Positions 50,438 to 60,519 of a stretch of DNA of 64,000 bases are shown piece after piece (within the stretch, counting starts at the first letter, position 1; every line of letters begins with the position of its first letter). Source of the stretch: Posidoniimonas corsicana (GTDB lineage Bacteria; Planctomycetota; Planctomycetia; Pirellulales; Lacipirellulaceae). The position numbers and the translations under genes are program-made. The notes beneath the pieces are model-generated. The model was not told the origin of the DNA. It saw only the letters and a list, made by a program, of their open reading frames with translations, and did not search any database. The stretch lies in contig NZ_SIHJ01000001.1 in the NCBI RefSeq assembly GCF_007859765.1, forward strand, positions 992,767-1,056,766, given 5' to 3'.

Positions 50438-52812
50438 GGCGCCGCCGCGGGCTGTGGCCGGCCGGCGTCGTGCGGCGCGGCGAGTTCCGTAATCCGCATC
50501 AGCAGCTCCTCGCCGCTGGCCGGGATCGCGAGGTCGAACGGGCGGCCGGCGGCCAGGCTGGCAAGGGCGTCTCGCGCGGCCGCCCACACGGCGATGCCCA
50601 GCATCAGCGGGGGCTCGCCCACCGCCTTGCTGCGGCGGATGTTGCAGGACTGCTTGGGGTTGTCGATGAACGCCACGTTCAGCGTGCGCGGCAGGTCGGT
50701 CACGTTGGGGATCTTGTAAGTGGTGGGGCCGGTCGACAGCAGGCGGCCCGAGTCGTCGTAGCGGAGGTCCTCGTTGGTGACCCAACCGACGCCCTGGATG
50801 TAGGCGCCGATCACCTGCCCGCGATCGATGCCGGGGTTGATCATCCGCCCGACGTCCATCAGCATGTCGGTCCGGTCGTGCGTGAGTTCGCCGGTGAAGC
50901 GGTCGATGGTCACCTCGGCCACCGCCGCGCCGGTGGTGTAGTAGTAGAACGGGTTGCCCCGGCCGGTCTCGCGGTTGTAGTCGACTCCGGGCGTGGCGAA
51001 GAACCCGCGGGCGCCGAGGTCGACGCGCTCGCGGCGGGCCATCGCGCAGAACTTGCCGAAGTCGATGGCATTCGCCCGGCCGGCTTCGCGGTTGTCGTAC
51101 ACCAGGCCGTCTTCCAGCCGGATGTGCTCCGGCGCCGGGGTGAGCCCGCGCTCGGCGCTGCCCAGCAGCCCGGCGGCGTAGTCCTTCATCCGGCGTTTGA
51201 TGCGATGGCACGCGTCCAGCGCCGCCGCGCCGTTGAGGTCGGCGCCGGCGCTGGCGGCGGTCGGCGAGGCGTTGTTGCTCTTCTCGGTCGAGCTGCTCAT
51301 CACCCGCACGCGGGAAGGGTCCAGCCCGAACTCGTCAGCAACGAGCTGCTTGATCTTGGTGTTCAGGCCCTGGCCCATCTCGGTGCCGCCGGTCGACACC
51401 TGCACCGTGCCGTCGGTGTAGACGTTGACCAGCGCGTTGGCCTGGTTCAGGAATTTGGTGGTGAACGAGATGCCAAACTTAACCGCGGTGACCGCCAGGC
51501 CCTTCACGTGGGTGCGGCTACCGGTGTTGAACTGCTTTATCTCCTCCCGACGCGCGCGGTAGTCGGAATCGGAGTCGAGCTGGTCGAAGATCTCCTCCAG
51601 CACGTGCTCGCGGACAATCTGGCGGTACTGGGTGAGCTGCCGGTCGGGGTCGCCGTCGCGGTACAGGTTCCGGCGGCGGAGGTCCCACGCGTCGATGCCG
51701 GACCGTTCGGCGAGCTGCTGCAGCGCGTTCTCGATGACCGCAATCGCCTGAGGCCCGCCGAACCCGCGGAACGCGGTGTTGGGAGGCAGGTTGGTGCGGC
51801 ACACCTTGCCGACGATGCGCATGTGCGGGATGTGGTACGCGTTGTCCGCGTGCAGCATGCTCCGCTCCATGACCGAGGTCGACAGGTCGGCGAAGGCGCC
51901 GCCGTTAGAGTAGAAGTGCATCTCAGCCGCGACCAGCCGCCCGTCGGCGTCGCAGGCGACGCGGTAGTCGGTCTGGTAGCGGTGGCGCTTGCCAGTGATG
52001 TTCATATCGTCATCACGGGGTAGCACCACGCGGGCCGGGCGGCCGGTGTGGTGCGCGACCAGGGCCGCCATGATGGCCGTCAACGCGGACTGCGTCTCCT
52101 TGCCCCCGAAGGCGCCGCCCATGCGCGGGCACTCGCACACCACCTGGTGGAAGCCGAGCCCGAGCGACTCGGCCACGACCGCTTGGGTCTCGGTCGGGTT
52201 CTGGGTGGACGACGTCACGTGCATCGCGCCGGACTCGCCGGGCGCCGCGAGGGCGGCCTGGGTCTCAAAGTAGAACTGCTCCTGCCCGTTGCTGTGGAAC
52301 CGACCCTCGACGACGTGCGCCGCTTCGCGGAACGCGGCGGCGTAGGCCTGATCGTCCTCGGCCAGCAGGCTGGTCATCCGCCGCTCGGGGCCGATGAACG
52401 ACCGCGCAGCAATCGCCTGATCGATGGTGAGGACCGGCTTGAGCTCCTCGCACTCGATCTTGACCAGCTTCTTGGCGTGCGCCGCCGCCTCAGGAGTCTC
52501 AGCGCCGATCACGACCACGGGCTGGCCGAGGTAGAAGACTTCGCCCTCGGCCAGGAACGGCTCGTCAGAGATGATCGGACCAAAATGGTTGGGCCCCGCC
52601 AGGTCGGCCGCGGTGATGACGCACGCCACGCCGGGCGCCGTCCGGGCGGCGGCCGTTTTGATCGACTTGATCCGGCCCGAAGCCACCGGCGCGCCGACGA
52701 ACGCCACACTCAACTCACCCGCCAGCCGGGGCAGGTCGTCGATGTACCGCGCGCCGCCGGTCACGTGGCCCTCGGCCGATTCGTGCGGAAGTGGTTGACC
52801 AACGGCGGGCAT
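50434..52812 (-). CDS. xdhB: Xanthine dehydrogenase molybdopterin-binding subunit
   Basis: A 792-residue protein. The ATG at 52812 lies 2 bp after the XdhA stop. GGARYIDDLPRLAGELSVAF is the usual XdhB opening. Cofactor and active-site segments include QEQFYFETQAALA, CPRMGGAFGGKETQ, AFRGFGGPQA with the substrate-binding Arg, and the catalytic Glu in KAVGEPPLMLG. It forms a heteromeric dehydrogenase with the Fe-S/FAD subunit and converts hypoxanthine and xanthine to urate, feeding the uricase in this cluster. Confidence 0.94.
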   Translation of the reverse strand: MPAVGQPLPHESAEGHVTGGARYIDDLPRLAGELSVAFVGAPVASGRIKSIKTAAARTAPGVACVITAADLAGPNHFGPIISDEPFLAEGEVFYLGQPVVVIGAETPEAAAHAKKLVKIECEELKPVLTIDQAIAARSFIGPERRMTSLLAEDDQAYAAAFREAAHVVEGRFHSNGQEQFYFETQAALAAPGESGAMHVTSSTQNPTETQAVVAESLGLGFHQVVCECPRMGGAFGGKETQSALTAIMAALVAHHTGRPARVVLPRDDDMNITGKRHRYQTDYRVACDADGRLVAAEMHFYSNGGAFADLSTSVMERSMLHADNAYHIPHMRIVGKVCRTNLPPNTAFRGFGGPQAIAVIENALQQLAERSGIDAWDLRRRNLYRDGDPDRQLTQYRQIVREHVLEEIFDQLDSDSDYRARREEIKQFNTGSRTHVKGLAVTAVKFGISFTTKFLNQANALVNVYTDGTVQVSTGGTEMGQGLNTKIKQLVADEFGLDPSRVRVMSSSTEKSNNASPTAASAGADLNGAAALDACHRIKRRMKDYAAGLLGSAERGLTPAPEHIRLEDGLVYDNREAGRANAIDFGKFCAMARRERVDLGARGFFATPGVDYNRETGRGNPFYYYTTGAAVAEVTIDRFTGELTHDRTDMLMDVGRMINPGIDRGQVIGAYIQGVGWVTNEDLRYDDSGRLLSTGPTTYKIPNVTDLPRTLNVAFIDNPKQSCNIRRSKAVGEPPLMLGIAVWAAARDALASLAAGRPFDLAIPASGEELLMRITELAAPHDAGRPQPAAAP

Positions 52813-52814
52813 GG

Positions 52815-54326
52815 CTAAGCGGTCCTGGAGGCCGGCTCGGAGGCTTCGGATAGGTCGTGCAGGCACTTCACGAACAGGTTCTCGACGAGCTGCAGCCGGT
52901 ACGCGGCGCTGCCGCGGACGTCGGAGATCGGCGCGACCTCATCGCGGGCCGCGCGGCCGGCGCGCCGCATCGCGTCGAGCGACAGCCTCTGGCCCTGCAG
53001 CGCAGCCTCCGCGCGCCGAGCGCGGACGACAACCGGGCCAACTCCGCCCAGCGCTACGCGGGCCTCCCGAATCGTCTGGCCCTGCATATCGAGCCAGAAC
53101 GCCGCGGTGACGGTGCTGATGTCCATGTCGCGCCGCTTTGACACTTTGTGTAGCGTCAACTGCACTTCAGGGCCGGGCAGAGGGGTGGTGACCGACTCGA
53201 GCACCTCGTCGGCGTGGAGGTCCAGCTCCTTGTAGCCGAGATAGAAGTCTTCGATCGGCACTTCGCGACTTCCGTCGGGCCCGGCGATGCGGAGGGTCGA
53301 CTCGGCGACCATGTGCAGCGGGATCGAGTCGGCGATCGGCGACGCGTTCGCCAGGTTTCCCCCGAGCGTCCCAGCGTGGCGCACCTGGGGGCTGCCGAAG
53401 CGGCTCAGCAGCCGAGAATACTCCGGCAATGCGTCAGCAGTTGCCTGCTCGATCTGCCTCCACGTGACCGCGGCGCCGATGACCAGTTCGTGCTCATCCA
53501 CGTCGAGCCGGTTAAGCTCCGGAACGCGGGACATGACGATGACGCTCTGCGGGGCGATCTTGCCGTGGTTGTGCTGCACGCCCAGGTCGGTGGCGCCGGC
53601 CACCAGCCGCGCGTCCGGGCGTGCGGCTCGGGCGGCAATCAGCTCCTGGAGCGTCGCTGGCACAAAGGCCTCCACTGGCGCCGTGGTGGTCTGGGGCTTC
53701 CCATTCGACTCAGCGCTGGGTCCGGCGTTAACGTGCACCGATTCGCGGCAGCGGGCGGCCAGGTCGGTGGCGATCTGGGCGGCGTCGTAGCGGTCGTCGA
53801 GCGGCTCGGCGGCGCAGGACTCGATCGAGTGCGCGGCCTCCAGGATCTGGGCGTACCCCGTGCAGCGGCAGAGGTTGCCGGAGAGCCCGACGCGCAGCTC
53901 TTCCTCGCTCAATCCGGACGACGGCTGATTGGCGCGGAGCCCGTGCAACGCCATCACAAAGCCCGGCGTGCAGAACCCGCACTGGCTGCCGTGGCAGTCG
54001 ACCATCGCCTGCTGCACGTCAGACAGCTGCCGGTCAACGGCCAGCGACTCGACCGTCAGCACGTGCGCGCCGTCCATCTGGTAGACGAACGCGATGCACG
54101 CGTCGATCGCCTGGTAGACGAGGCGCCGGGTGGCCGGGTCGGGCCGGCCGACCAGCACGGTGCAGGCGCCGCAGTCGCCCTCGGCGCAGGCCACCTTGGT
54201 ACCGGTCAGCGGCTGCGTTGACGGTGCGTCGCCGTAGCGGAGGAAATCGGTCAGCGTGCGGCCGACGGCAGGCCCACGCACTTCAAGCCGTGCGCCGTTC
54301 AGATAGAACACGAGGTGGTCACGCAT
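52815..54326 (-). CDS. xdhA: Xanthine dehydrogenase Fe-S/FAD subunit
   Basis: A 503-residue protein. Residues 1-165 hold two [2Fe-2S] clusters: a plant-type set in CAEGDCGACTVL with a later Cys, and HGSQCGFCTPGFVMAL with LCRCTGY. Residues about 215-500 are the FAD domain (RLVAGATDLGVQ, GTLGGNLANASPIADS). It passes electrons from the molybdenum subunit to NAD+. First gene of the minus-strand xdh operon, divergent from the allantoate amidohydrolase gene with a 142-bp promoter region. Confidence 0.94.
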   Translation of the reverse strand: MRDHLVFYLNGARLEVRGPAVGRTLTDFLRYGDAPSTQPLTGTKVACAEGDCGACTVLVGRPDPATRRLVYQAIDACIAFVYQMDGAHVLTVESLAVDRQLSDVQQAMVDCHGSQCGFCTPGFVMALHGLRANQPSSGLSEEELRVGLSGNLCRCTGYAQILEAAHSIESCAAEPLDDRYDAAQIATDLAARCRESVHVNAGPSAESNGKPQTTTAPVEAFVPATLQELIAARAARPDARLVAGATDLGVQHNHGKIAPQSVIVMSRVPELNRLDVDEHELVIGAAVTWRQIEQATADALPEYSRLLSRFGSPQVRHAGTLGGNLANASPIADSIPLHMVAESTLRIAGPDGSREVPIEDFYLGYKELDLHADEVLESVTTPLPGPEVQLTLHKVSKRRDMDISTVTAAFWLDMQGQTIREARVALGGVGPVVVRARRAEAALQGQRLSLDAMRRAGRAARDEVAPISDVRGSAAYRLQLVENLFVKCLHDLSEASEPASRTA

Positions 54327-54468
54327 GGCGGGATCACGGCCGGCTGGGCGCGCCCCGAAAACCGGCAGGCAGATTGTCCGGCTCTCGCGGGCTAGATATG
54401 CTGTAAGTTACCGCCTGGTTTCACGATAGGACGCCCCGCCGCGAGCGTCAATGCCATAGGTCTCGCCC

Positions 54469-55734
54469 GTGCAGCAGCCGCAACAGCCCAACCCAGCAAG
54501 CGTGGCGGCGCTGACGGAAACGGTGATGACTCGCTGCGGCCAGCTCGCCGCGTGCTCGGAGGACCCCGCCTGCCTAACCCGCAGGTACCTCACGCCCCCG
54601 ATGCGCATCGCCCACAACCTGCTGGCTGGATGGATGAGCGAGGCGTCGCTCGTCCCGCGGGTCGACAACGCGGGCAACCTGGTTGGCCGCTTGGCCGGGC
54701 AGCACGAGCGCCGTGTGCTGCTGCTCGGATCGCACCTGGACACCGTCCCCAACGCCGGCGCCTTCGACGGCGTGCTGGGGGTGCTGATGGGCTTGGCCGT
54801 GGCCGAACGCCTGCGCGGCGAGGACCTGCCGTTCCACCTCGACGTGGTCGCGTTCAGCGAGGAGGAGGGCGTGCGGTTCAGCAAGCCCTATCTTGGCAGC
54901 GCCGCGGTCGCCGGCGCGTTCCCGAGCGAGTGGCTCGAACGCCGCGACGCCGACGGCATCAGCCTGCGTGACGCGATCGCCGGCTTCGGCCTCGACCCCG
55001 ACGCGATCGACCGCTGCGGCTACGACCCGCGGGACGTGGTCGGCTTCATCGAGCCCCACCTCGAGCAGGGCCCCGTGCTTGAAGAGCAGGGGCTGCCGGT
55101 CGGCGTGGTCGGGGGCATCGCCGGGCAGAGCCGGCTGCGGCTGGCGTTCCGCGGGCGGGCCGCCCACGCCGGCACCACGCCGATGCACCTCCGCCAGGAC
55201 GCGCTGCTGTGCGCGTCGAGGTTTGTCTCTCACGTCCGCGACCACGCCGCTGGCGTAGAAGAACTGCGGGCCACGGTGGGGTCGATCCACGTCACTCCCA
55301 ACGCCCCGAACGTGGTGGCCGCCGAGGCGGAGGTCTCGCTCGACGTGCGCCACCGCGACGACGCCCCCCGCGAGGCCGCGGTGCGCGACCTCGTGGCGGC
55401 GGCCCACTCCATCGCAGAGATCGAGGGCGTTGAGTTCGAATTGCTGGAAGAGACCTCGCAGCGTGCTATCGCGATGGACCCCGGCCTGGCCGGGCACCTG
55501 CAAGCCGCGGTCGAGCACTGCGGCGGCCGCCCCTTGCAGGTGCTGAGCGGCGCCGGGCACGACGCGGTCATGCTGGCCCACCGCTTCCCGGTCGCGATGC
55601 TGTTCCTCCGCCACCCGGGCGCGGTCAGCCACCACCCCGACGAGCGCGTCGACGCCGCGGACGTCGCGGTCGGCATCGAGGTGCTGACCCAGCTGGTCCT
55701 AAACCTCGCCAAACAACAAAGGAGCACCGTTTGA
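54469..55734 (+). CDS. Allantoate amidohydrolase (M20)
   Basis: A 421-residue binuclear metal amidase of the hydantoinase/carbamoylase M20 type. Metal-site segments are GSHLDTVPNAGAFDGVLGV, FSEEEGVRF, EPHLEQGPVLE and the C-terminal VSHHPDERV; AGQSRLRLAFRGRAAHAGTT is the lid/dimer domain. It cleaves allantoate to ureidoglycine, CO2 and ammonia. The start is a GTG; an internal ATG near 54523 is possible. Its stop overlaps the TTG start of the next gene. Confidence 0.88.
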   Translation: MQQPQQPNPASVAALTETVMTRCGQLAACSEDPACLTRRYLTPPMRIAHNLLAGWMSEASLVPRVDNAGNLVGRLAGQHERRVLLLGSHLDTVPNAGAFDGVLGVLMGLAVAERLRGEDLPFHLDVVAFSEEEGVRFSKPYLGSAAVAGAFPSEWLERRDADGISLRDAIAGFGLDPDAIDRCGYDPRDVVGFIEPHLEQGPVLEEQGLPVGVVGGIAGQSRLRLAFRGRAAHAGTTPMHLRQDALLCASRFVSHVRDHAAGVEELRATVGSIHVTPNAPNVVAAEAEVSLDVRHRDDAPREAAVRDLVAAAHSIAEIEGVEFELLEETSQRAIAMDPGLAGHLQAAVEHCGGRPLQVLSGAGHDAVMLAHRFPVAMLFLRHPGAVSHHPDERVDAADVAVGIEVLTQLVLNLAKQQRSTV

Positions 55735-56501
55735 GCAGCCCCTTCGGTTCGACCCGCACCCTGATCAAGTCGACCCACGCGCTCATCGCCCCGGACGGCC
55801 ACGTCTTCTCACCGCTGGCCAACTGGCAGGGCGCCGAGGGCGTGGTGCTGATCAGCCCCGCGATGCAGGGCGGCCCGAGGTTCGTCCAGTACCTGGTGCA
55901 CGGTGGTCGGGAGGCGCGTTCCACCGGCGCGTCGGCTGGCGTGCAGCGGCTGGTCTACGTGCTCGAGGGCAAGGCCCGGTTGGACGGGCAACCGCTGGCG
56001 GCCGACGGCTTCGCCTGGCTCCCGGCCGACGAGTCCTACGACCTGCGAGCCGACGAGGGCGCCCGGCTCTTGGTGTTCGAGAAACGCTACGAGCCGCTCG
56101 CCGGCGTCACCGCGCCCGCGCGGGTGGTCGGCACGCTCGCCGACGCTCCCTGCGACCCGTTCCTCGGCGACGCCGACGCGATGCTCGCGACGCTCCTGCC
56201 GGTCGACCCCGCGTTCGACATGGCGGTCAATGTCTTCACCTACCAGCCCGGCGCGACGCTGCCGTTTGTCGAGACGCACGTCATGGAGCACGGCCTGTAC
56301 ATGAAGGCGGGGCAGGGCGTTTACCGGCTGGCGGACGACTGGATGCCGGTCGCTGAAGGCGACAGCATCTGGATGGCCTCCTACTGCCCGCAGTGGTTCG
56401 TCGCCATGGGCAAGACCCCCGCCGCCTACATCTACTACAAGGACATCCACCGCGACCCGCTCGGCGCCTGCCAGCACGTGGGGTCCGGTGAACCGTCATG
56501 A
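55731..56501 (+). CDS. (S)-ureidoglycine aminohydrolase (bicupin)
   Basis: A 256-residue double cupin starting at TTG with AAAGGAG six bases upstream. The C-terminal cupin carries the Mn ligands Glu, His, His and Gln in FVETHVMEHGLYMKAG and CPQWFVAMG, and ends with YIYYKDIHRDPL, the family signature. It converts ureidoglycine to ureidoglycolate and ammonia. Overlaps both neighbours (TTGA upstream, ATGA downstream), so the three ureide genes form a coupled unit. Confidence 0.9.
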   Translation: MSSPFGSTRTLIKSTHALIAPDGHVFSPLANWQGAEGVVLISPAMQGGPRFVQYLVHGGREARSTGASAGVQRLVYVLEGKARLDGQPLAADGFAWLPADESYDLRADEGARLLVFEKRYEPLAGVTAPARVVGTLADAPCDPFLGDADAMLATLLPVDPAFDMAVNVFTYQPGATLPFVETHVMEHGLYMKAGQGVYRLADDWMPVAEGDSIWMASYCPQWFVAMGKTPAAYIYYKDIHRDPLGACQHVGSGEPS

Positions 56502-57751
56502 GCCTCGATCCGCCCCCCGTCAACGTCGAGCGTGTCGTGAACGAGCTGGAGCAGCTCGCCGCGATCAGCGACTGCCCCGAGCCGCCGCCCGCCGTCACGC
56601 GGGTCGTGTTCACCGAGACCGACCTCCGCGCCCGGGCGTTTCTCCGCGGGCTCTACGAGCAGGCGGGCCTCACGGTGCGGGTGGACCCGATCGGCAACAC
56701 GTTCGCCCGCTGGGAGGGGAGCGAGCCCGTACTGCCGGCGGTCGGCTCCGGGTCGCACACCGACGCGATCCCTCATTCCGGCATATACGACGGGACGGTT
56801 GGCGTGCTCGGCGCGCTAGAAGCAATCCGCGTGCTCAAGCAGGCCGGCTGCCGGCCGCGGCGTTCGATCGAGGTGGTGATGTTCACGTCGGAGGAGCCCA
56901 CCCGATTCGGCATGGGCTGCACCGGCAGCCGCCTGATGTCCGGCGCCATCACGCCCGACGCGCTCGCCGACATGCGAGACTCGGACGGAGACACGTACGA
57001 TACGGTGCGCCAGCAGGCCGGCTTCAGCGGCAGTTTGGCCGACGTTGCCCTGCCGGGCGACTACTACCACGCGTTCGTCGAGCTGCACATCGAGCAGGGA
57101 CCCGAACTGGAGGCTGCGAGCCTCGACATCGGCGTGGTCACCGCTATCGCGGCGCCGGCGGCGTTCGAGTTCGCCATCATCGGCGAGGGGGGCCACGCGG
57201 GCGCGGTGCTGATGCCCAGCCGCCGGGACGCGCTCAACGCGGCGGCCGAGATGACGCTGGCGATCGAGCGGCTGGCCAAGGAGAGCCGCAGCCCAGACCT
57301 GGTCGCCACGGTGGGCCGACTCGATGTGCACCCCGGCGCCGTCAACTCGATCCCGAGCCGCGTCGCGTTCTCGCTAGACATCCGCGACATCGACGGGCAG
57401 AACCGCGACGCCGTCGCCGCCGAGATTCAGGAAGCGCTCGCCGCCATCGCGGACCGCCGCGGCGTGCAATTGGAGTCGCGCGAGCTGAACGCGGACCCGC
57501 CGGCGCAGGCCGCCGACAGCTTGATCGCCGCCGCCGAATCCGCCGTCGCCGTGCTCGGCCTGAAACACCAGCGAATGATCAGCCGGGCCTACCACGACTC
57601 GCTGTTCATGGCCCGCATCGCCCCGACCGGGATGATCTTTATCCCGTGTCGCGGGGGCGTGTCCCACCGGCCGGACGAGTTTAGCACGCCGGAGCAGATC
57701 TCCGCCGGCGTGCAGACGCTCGCCCTGACGCTGGCCCAACTCGCGGAGTAG
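56498..57751 (+). CDS. Ureidoglycolate amidohydrolase-like M20 enzyme
   Basis: A 417-residue M20 amidase, paralogous to the allantoate enzyme. Metal segments are GSHTDAIPHSGIYDGTVGV, FTSEEPTRFGMGCTGSRLM, ELHIEQGPELEAA and VSHRPDEFSTPE. The EEPTRFGxGCxGSR run is the pattern I associate with plant-type ureidoglycolate amidohydrolase. It would release glyoxylate, CO2 and two ammonia and complete ureide breakdown. ATGA overlap with the ureidoglycine aminohydrolase gene. An N-carbamoyl amino acid amidase is the alternative. Confidence 0.85.
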   Translation: MSLDPPPVNVERVVNELEQLAAISDCPEPPPAVTRVVFTETDLRARAFLRGLYEQAGLTVRVDPIGNTFARWEGSEPVLPAVGSGSHTDAIPHSGIYDGTVGVLGALEAIRVLKQAGCRPRRSIEVVMFTSEEPTRFGMGCTGSRLMSGAITPDALADMRDSDGDTYDTVRQQAGFSGSLADVALPGDYYHAFVELHIEQGPELEAASLDIGVVTAIAAPAAFEFAIIGEGGHAGAVLMPSRRDALNAAAEMTLAIERLAKESRSPDLVATVGRLDVHPGAVNSIPSRVAFSLDIRDIDGQNRDAVAAEIQEALAAIADRRGVQLESRELNADPPAQAADSLIAAAESAVAVLGLKHQRMISRAYHDSLFMARIAPTGMIFIPCRGGVSHRPDEFSTPEQISAGVQTLALTLAQLAE

Positions 57752-57757
57752 CGCCGG

Positions 57758-58612
57758 CTACTCCCGATCGACGGTCGCCGTGATGTAGCCGAACGGCTCG
57801 TCCGTCACGACGAACACCTCGTTCTCATTCTCGCGGTCAAACGGCGCCAGGTTGGCCAGCAGGTGGTGCTTGTTGGGCATCGTCAGCGTGATCTGGCCGA
57901 TGTCGGCGCAGGCCGCGAGCGCGGCGCCGGCCATCAGGTACAGCGTCTCTTGTACGCTGTGGCTGTAGTGGTCGGTGAACCGCTCCAAGAGCGCGGCGAC
58001 GATCGACTCGCGGGCCGCGGCGTAGTCGGCCTCCGCCGCGCTGTAGCGCCAAGCGGCGGTCATCTCGGTCGCCAGGATCCGGTCGGTGGTGTCCGCCAGC
58101 GTGCGGAACTCGTCCCGGTGGAAGTCGACAAAGCCGCTCTCGGTGGTCTTGGCGATGGTAAGCCGCTCTAGCCCGCCGACGACCGCGGGCGACTCGCCGC
58201 GGCGGTGGGTCACGGCCGCGGTGGGCGTCATCTTCTGGGCCGCGACAAACGAGTGGTCGGACCCCGCGAGACGGTCCCACACCTGCTCCACCAGCCGCAC
58301 GTCGACCTGCTCGACGTGCGCGTAGCGGCCGAGGAAGTGTTCCGCCACGGCCCTGCCGAACGACTCCACCGAATCGATTGGGTGATCCTTGGCCAGCACG
58401 TACAGCGTGTTCTTGCAGGTGTCGGTCGCGATCACCTGGCGGTTGTCGCCGTGGGTAAACGCGGCCTCGAAGTCGCCCTGCAGCTCGACGTCCACCGCCA
58501 CCTCGACCAGCTCGTGACGCTCCGCGTTGGGCGGCGCCTGGCGGGGCCGGCGGACCTTGCTGATCCGCACCCGGTGCTTGCCGTAGGCGTTGTGCGAGAC
58601 CCTCGTGGCCAT
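57758..58612 (-). CDS. Urate oxidase (cofactor-free uricase)
   Basis: A 284-residue T-fold uricase. Catalytic Lys is in YGKHRVRISKVRR, Thr in VIATDTCKNTLYVLAKDH, and the substrate region includes HSVQETLYLM and the C-terminal His in MPNKHHLLANL. It oxidises urate to 5-hydroxyisourate without metal or cofactor. It is the only minus-strand gene between two plus-strand ureide operons and converges with the amidohydrolase gene at 57751. Confidence 0.93.
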   Translation of the reverse strand: MATRVSHNAYGKHRVRISKVRRPRQAPPNAERHELVEVAVDVELQGDFEAAFTHGDNRQVIATDTCKNTLYVLAKDHPIDSVESFGRAVAEHFLGRYAHVEQVDVRLVEQVWDRLAGSDHSFVAAQKMTPTAAVTHRRGESPAVVGGLERLTIAKTTESGFVDFHRDEFRTLADTTDRILATEMTAAWRYSAAEADYAAARESIVAALLERFTDHYSHSVQETLYLMAGAALAACADIGQITLTMPNKHHLLANLAPFDRENENEVFVVTDEPFGYITATVDRE

Positions 58613-58675
58613 GCTTTACCCGATCATTCGTGTTACAGTTGGGGGACCCCACCAACATAGCCATTTGGACCCACC

Positions 58676-59992
58676 GTGCCAGCCTCGCCCAGCGAACCCG
58701 CCAACCTCGCGTTCCGCAGCCGTCGGGTGGTGACGCCCGCAGGGGAGCTGTCCGCGACGGTGGTGGTGCGCGGCGGTTCCATTGCCGCGATCGACCCTTA
58801 CGACGACCCACCCACCGCCTCAACTGTGCGGGAGCTGGGCGACATCGCGATCCTGCCCGGGCTGGTCGACACGCACGTGCACCTCAACGAGCCGGGACGC
58901 ACCGACTGGGAGGGCTTCGCCACCGGGACCGCCGCGGCCGCGGCCGGCGGCGTCACCACGTTGGTCGACATGCCGCTCAATAGCTCGCCGGTCACCACCA
59001 GCGTCGATGCGCTAGAGGCCAAGCGCCGCGCGGCCGCGGGCCAGCTGAGCGTGGACGTGGGCTTCTACGCCGGGCTGGTCGCCGGCAGCGCGAGCGAGCT
59101 CCCGGGGCTGCTCGACGCGGGCGTGCTGGGCGTCAAGGCGTTCCTCTGCCACAGCGGGATCGACGAGTTCCCCGCCGCGACCGAATCGGACCTGCGGGCC
59201 GCGATGCCGGTGATCGCCGAGCGGGGCTCGGTGCTGCTGGCGCACGCCGAGATCGAGTCGCCGGTCGAACCGCCCGACGACCCGCGCAGCTACCAGCAGT
59301 ACGCCGCCACCCGGCCCGGCAGGTTCGAGCGGGCGGCGATCGAGCTGCTGATCGGCCTCTGCCGGGAGTACGGCTGCCGCACACACATTGTCCACCTGGC
59401 GGACGCCGCCTGCCTGCCGCTGCTGCAGGAGGCGAAGGAGGAGGGCCTGCCCCTCACGGTTGAGACCTGCCCGCACTACCTGGCGTTCGCCGCCGAGGAG
59501 ATCCCCGACGGGGCGACGCAGTTCAAGTGCGCGCCGCCGATCCGGCACGCCGCCAACCGCGACGCGCTGTGGGGCGGGTTGGCGTCCGGCGTGATCGACT
59601 TCGTCGCGTCGGACCACTCGCCCTGCCCGCCAGAATTGAAGCAGCAAGCCAGCGGCGACTTCGAAGAGGCGTGGGGCGGCGTCAGTTCGCTGCAGCTCAT
59701 GCTGCCGGTCGTCTGGACCGAGGCCGCCGCGCGCGGCTTCTCGCTCAGCGACGTTGTGCGGTGGTTGTGCGACCGGCCGGCCGAGCTCGTCGGCCTGCCG
59801 GCCGGCCTGCGCGAGGGCGCCGACGCCAACCTCGTGCTGCTCGACCCCGAGGCCACGTTCACCGTGCGCGGCGCCGACCTGCTGCACCGCCACCCGCTGA
59901 CGCCGTACGAGGGCCGTGAGCTGCGGGGCCAGGTGCTCAAGACTTTGCTCCGCGGCGCGCCCGCGCAAGCGGGAAGGGGGCGGCTGCTGTGA
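58676..59992 (+). CDS. allB: Allantoinase
   Basis: A 438-residue cyclic amidohydrolase starting at GTG. Metal ligands: His-x-His in DTHVHLNEPGRTDWEGF, carboxylated Lys in LGVKAFLCHSG, His in LLAHAEIES, His in THIVHLADA and Asp in VASDHSPCPPE. It opens allantoin to allantoate. Its stop overlaps the GTG of the OHCU decarboxylase gene. Divergent from uricase with a 63-bp gap. Confidence 0.93.
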   Translation: MPASPSEPANLAFRSRRVVTPAGELSATVVVRGGSIAAIDPYDDPPTASTVRELGDIAILPGLVDTHVHLNEPGRTDWEGFATGTAAAAAGGVTTLVDMPLNSSPVTTSVDALEAKRRAAAGQLSVDVGFYAGLVAGSASELPGLLDAGVLGVKAFLCHSGIDEFPAATESDLRAAMPVIAERGSVLLAHAEIESPVEPPDDPRSYQQYAATRPGRFERAAIELLIGLCREYGCRTHIVHLADAACLPLLQEAKEEGLPLTVETCPHYLAFAAEEIPDGATQFKCAPPIRHAANRDALWGGLASGVIDFVASDHSPCPPELKQQASGDFEEAWGGVSSLQLMLPVVWTEAAARGFSLSDVVRWLCDRPAELVGLPAGLREGADANLVLLDPEATFTVRGADLLHRHPLTPYEGRELRGQVLKTLLRGAPAQAGRGRLL

Positions 59993-60519
59993 GCCCCAGC
60001 GTCATCAAGTGGCTGAACCAGCTCGACGATACGGACGCCGCCAAGGAGCTGAAGGCGTGCTGCGGCGCCAAGTTCTGGGCCAACAAGATGGCCGCCGCCC
60101 GGCCGTTCGCCGACGCCGCCGCGGTGACGCACGCGGCCGAACTCGTTTTCAACGCGATGCCGACCTCCGCCTGGGTCGAGGCGTTTGAGAGCCACCCCCG
60201 GATCGGCGACCTGGACTCGATGCGGATGAAGTACGCGGGCAACAGCCGCTGGTCCGCGGGCGAGCAGGCAGGCGCCGCGGAAGCCGACGAACCGACGCTG
60301 CGGCGCCTGGCCGATGCTAACAAGGAGTACGAGCAGCGGTTTGGCAAGACCTTCATCGTCTGCGCATCCGGGAAGTCCGCGGCCGAGATGCTCGAGATTC
60401 TCGAAGATCGGCTCACCAACCCGCCCGCCGACGAGTTTGGGATCGCCGCGCGGGAGCAGCGGAAGATCACGATGCTGCGGCTTGAAAAACTCTCGCCCCC
60501 AACCAACCACTCCGCATGA
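59989..60519 (+). CDS. OHCU decarboxylase
   Basis: A 176-residue protein starting at GTG in a GTGA overlap. The catalytic His is in FESHPRIGDLDSM and the conserved Glu-Gln region in AANKEYEQRFGKTFIVCASG; the C-terminal EQRKITMLRLEKL helix is typical. It decarboxylates 2-oxo-4-hydroxy-4-carboxy-5-ureidoimidazoline to S-allantoin. ATGA overlap with the HIU hydrolase gene. Confidence 0.93.
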   Translation: MSPSVIKWLNQLDDTDAAKELKACCGAKFWANKMAAARPFADAAAVTHAAELVFNAMPTSAWVEAFESHPRIGDLDSMRMKYAGNSRWSAGEQAGAAEADEPTLRRLADANKEYEQRFGKTFIVCASGKSAAEMLEILEDRLTNPPADEFGIAAREQRKITMLRLEKLSPPTNHSA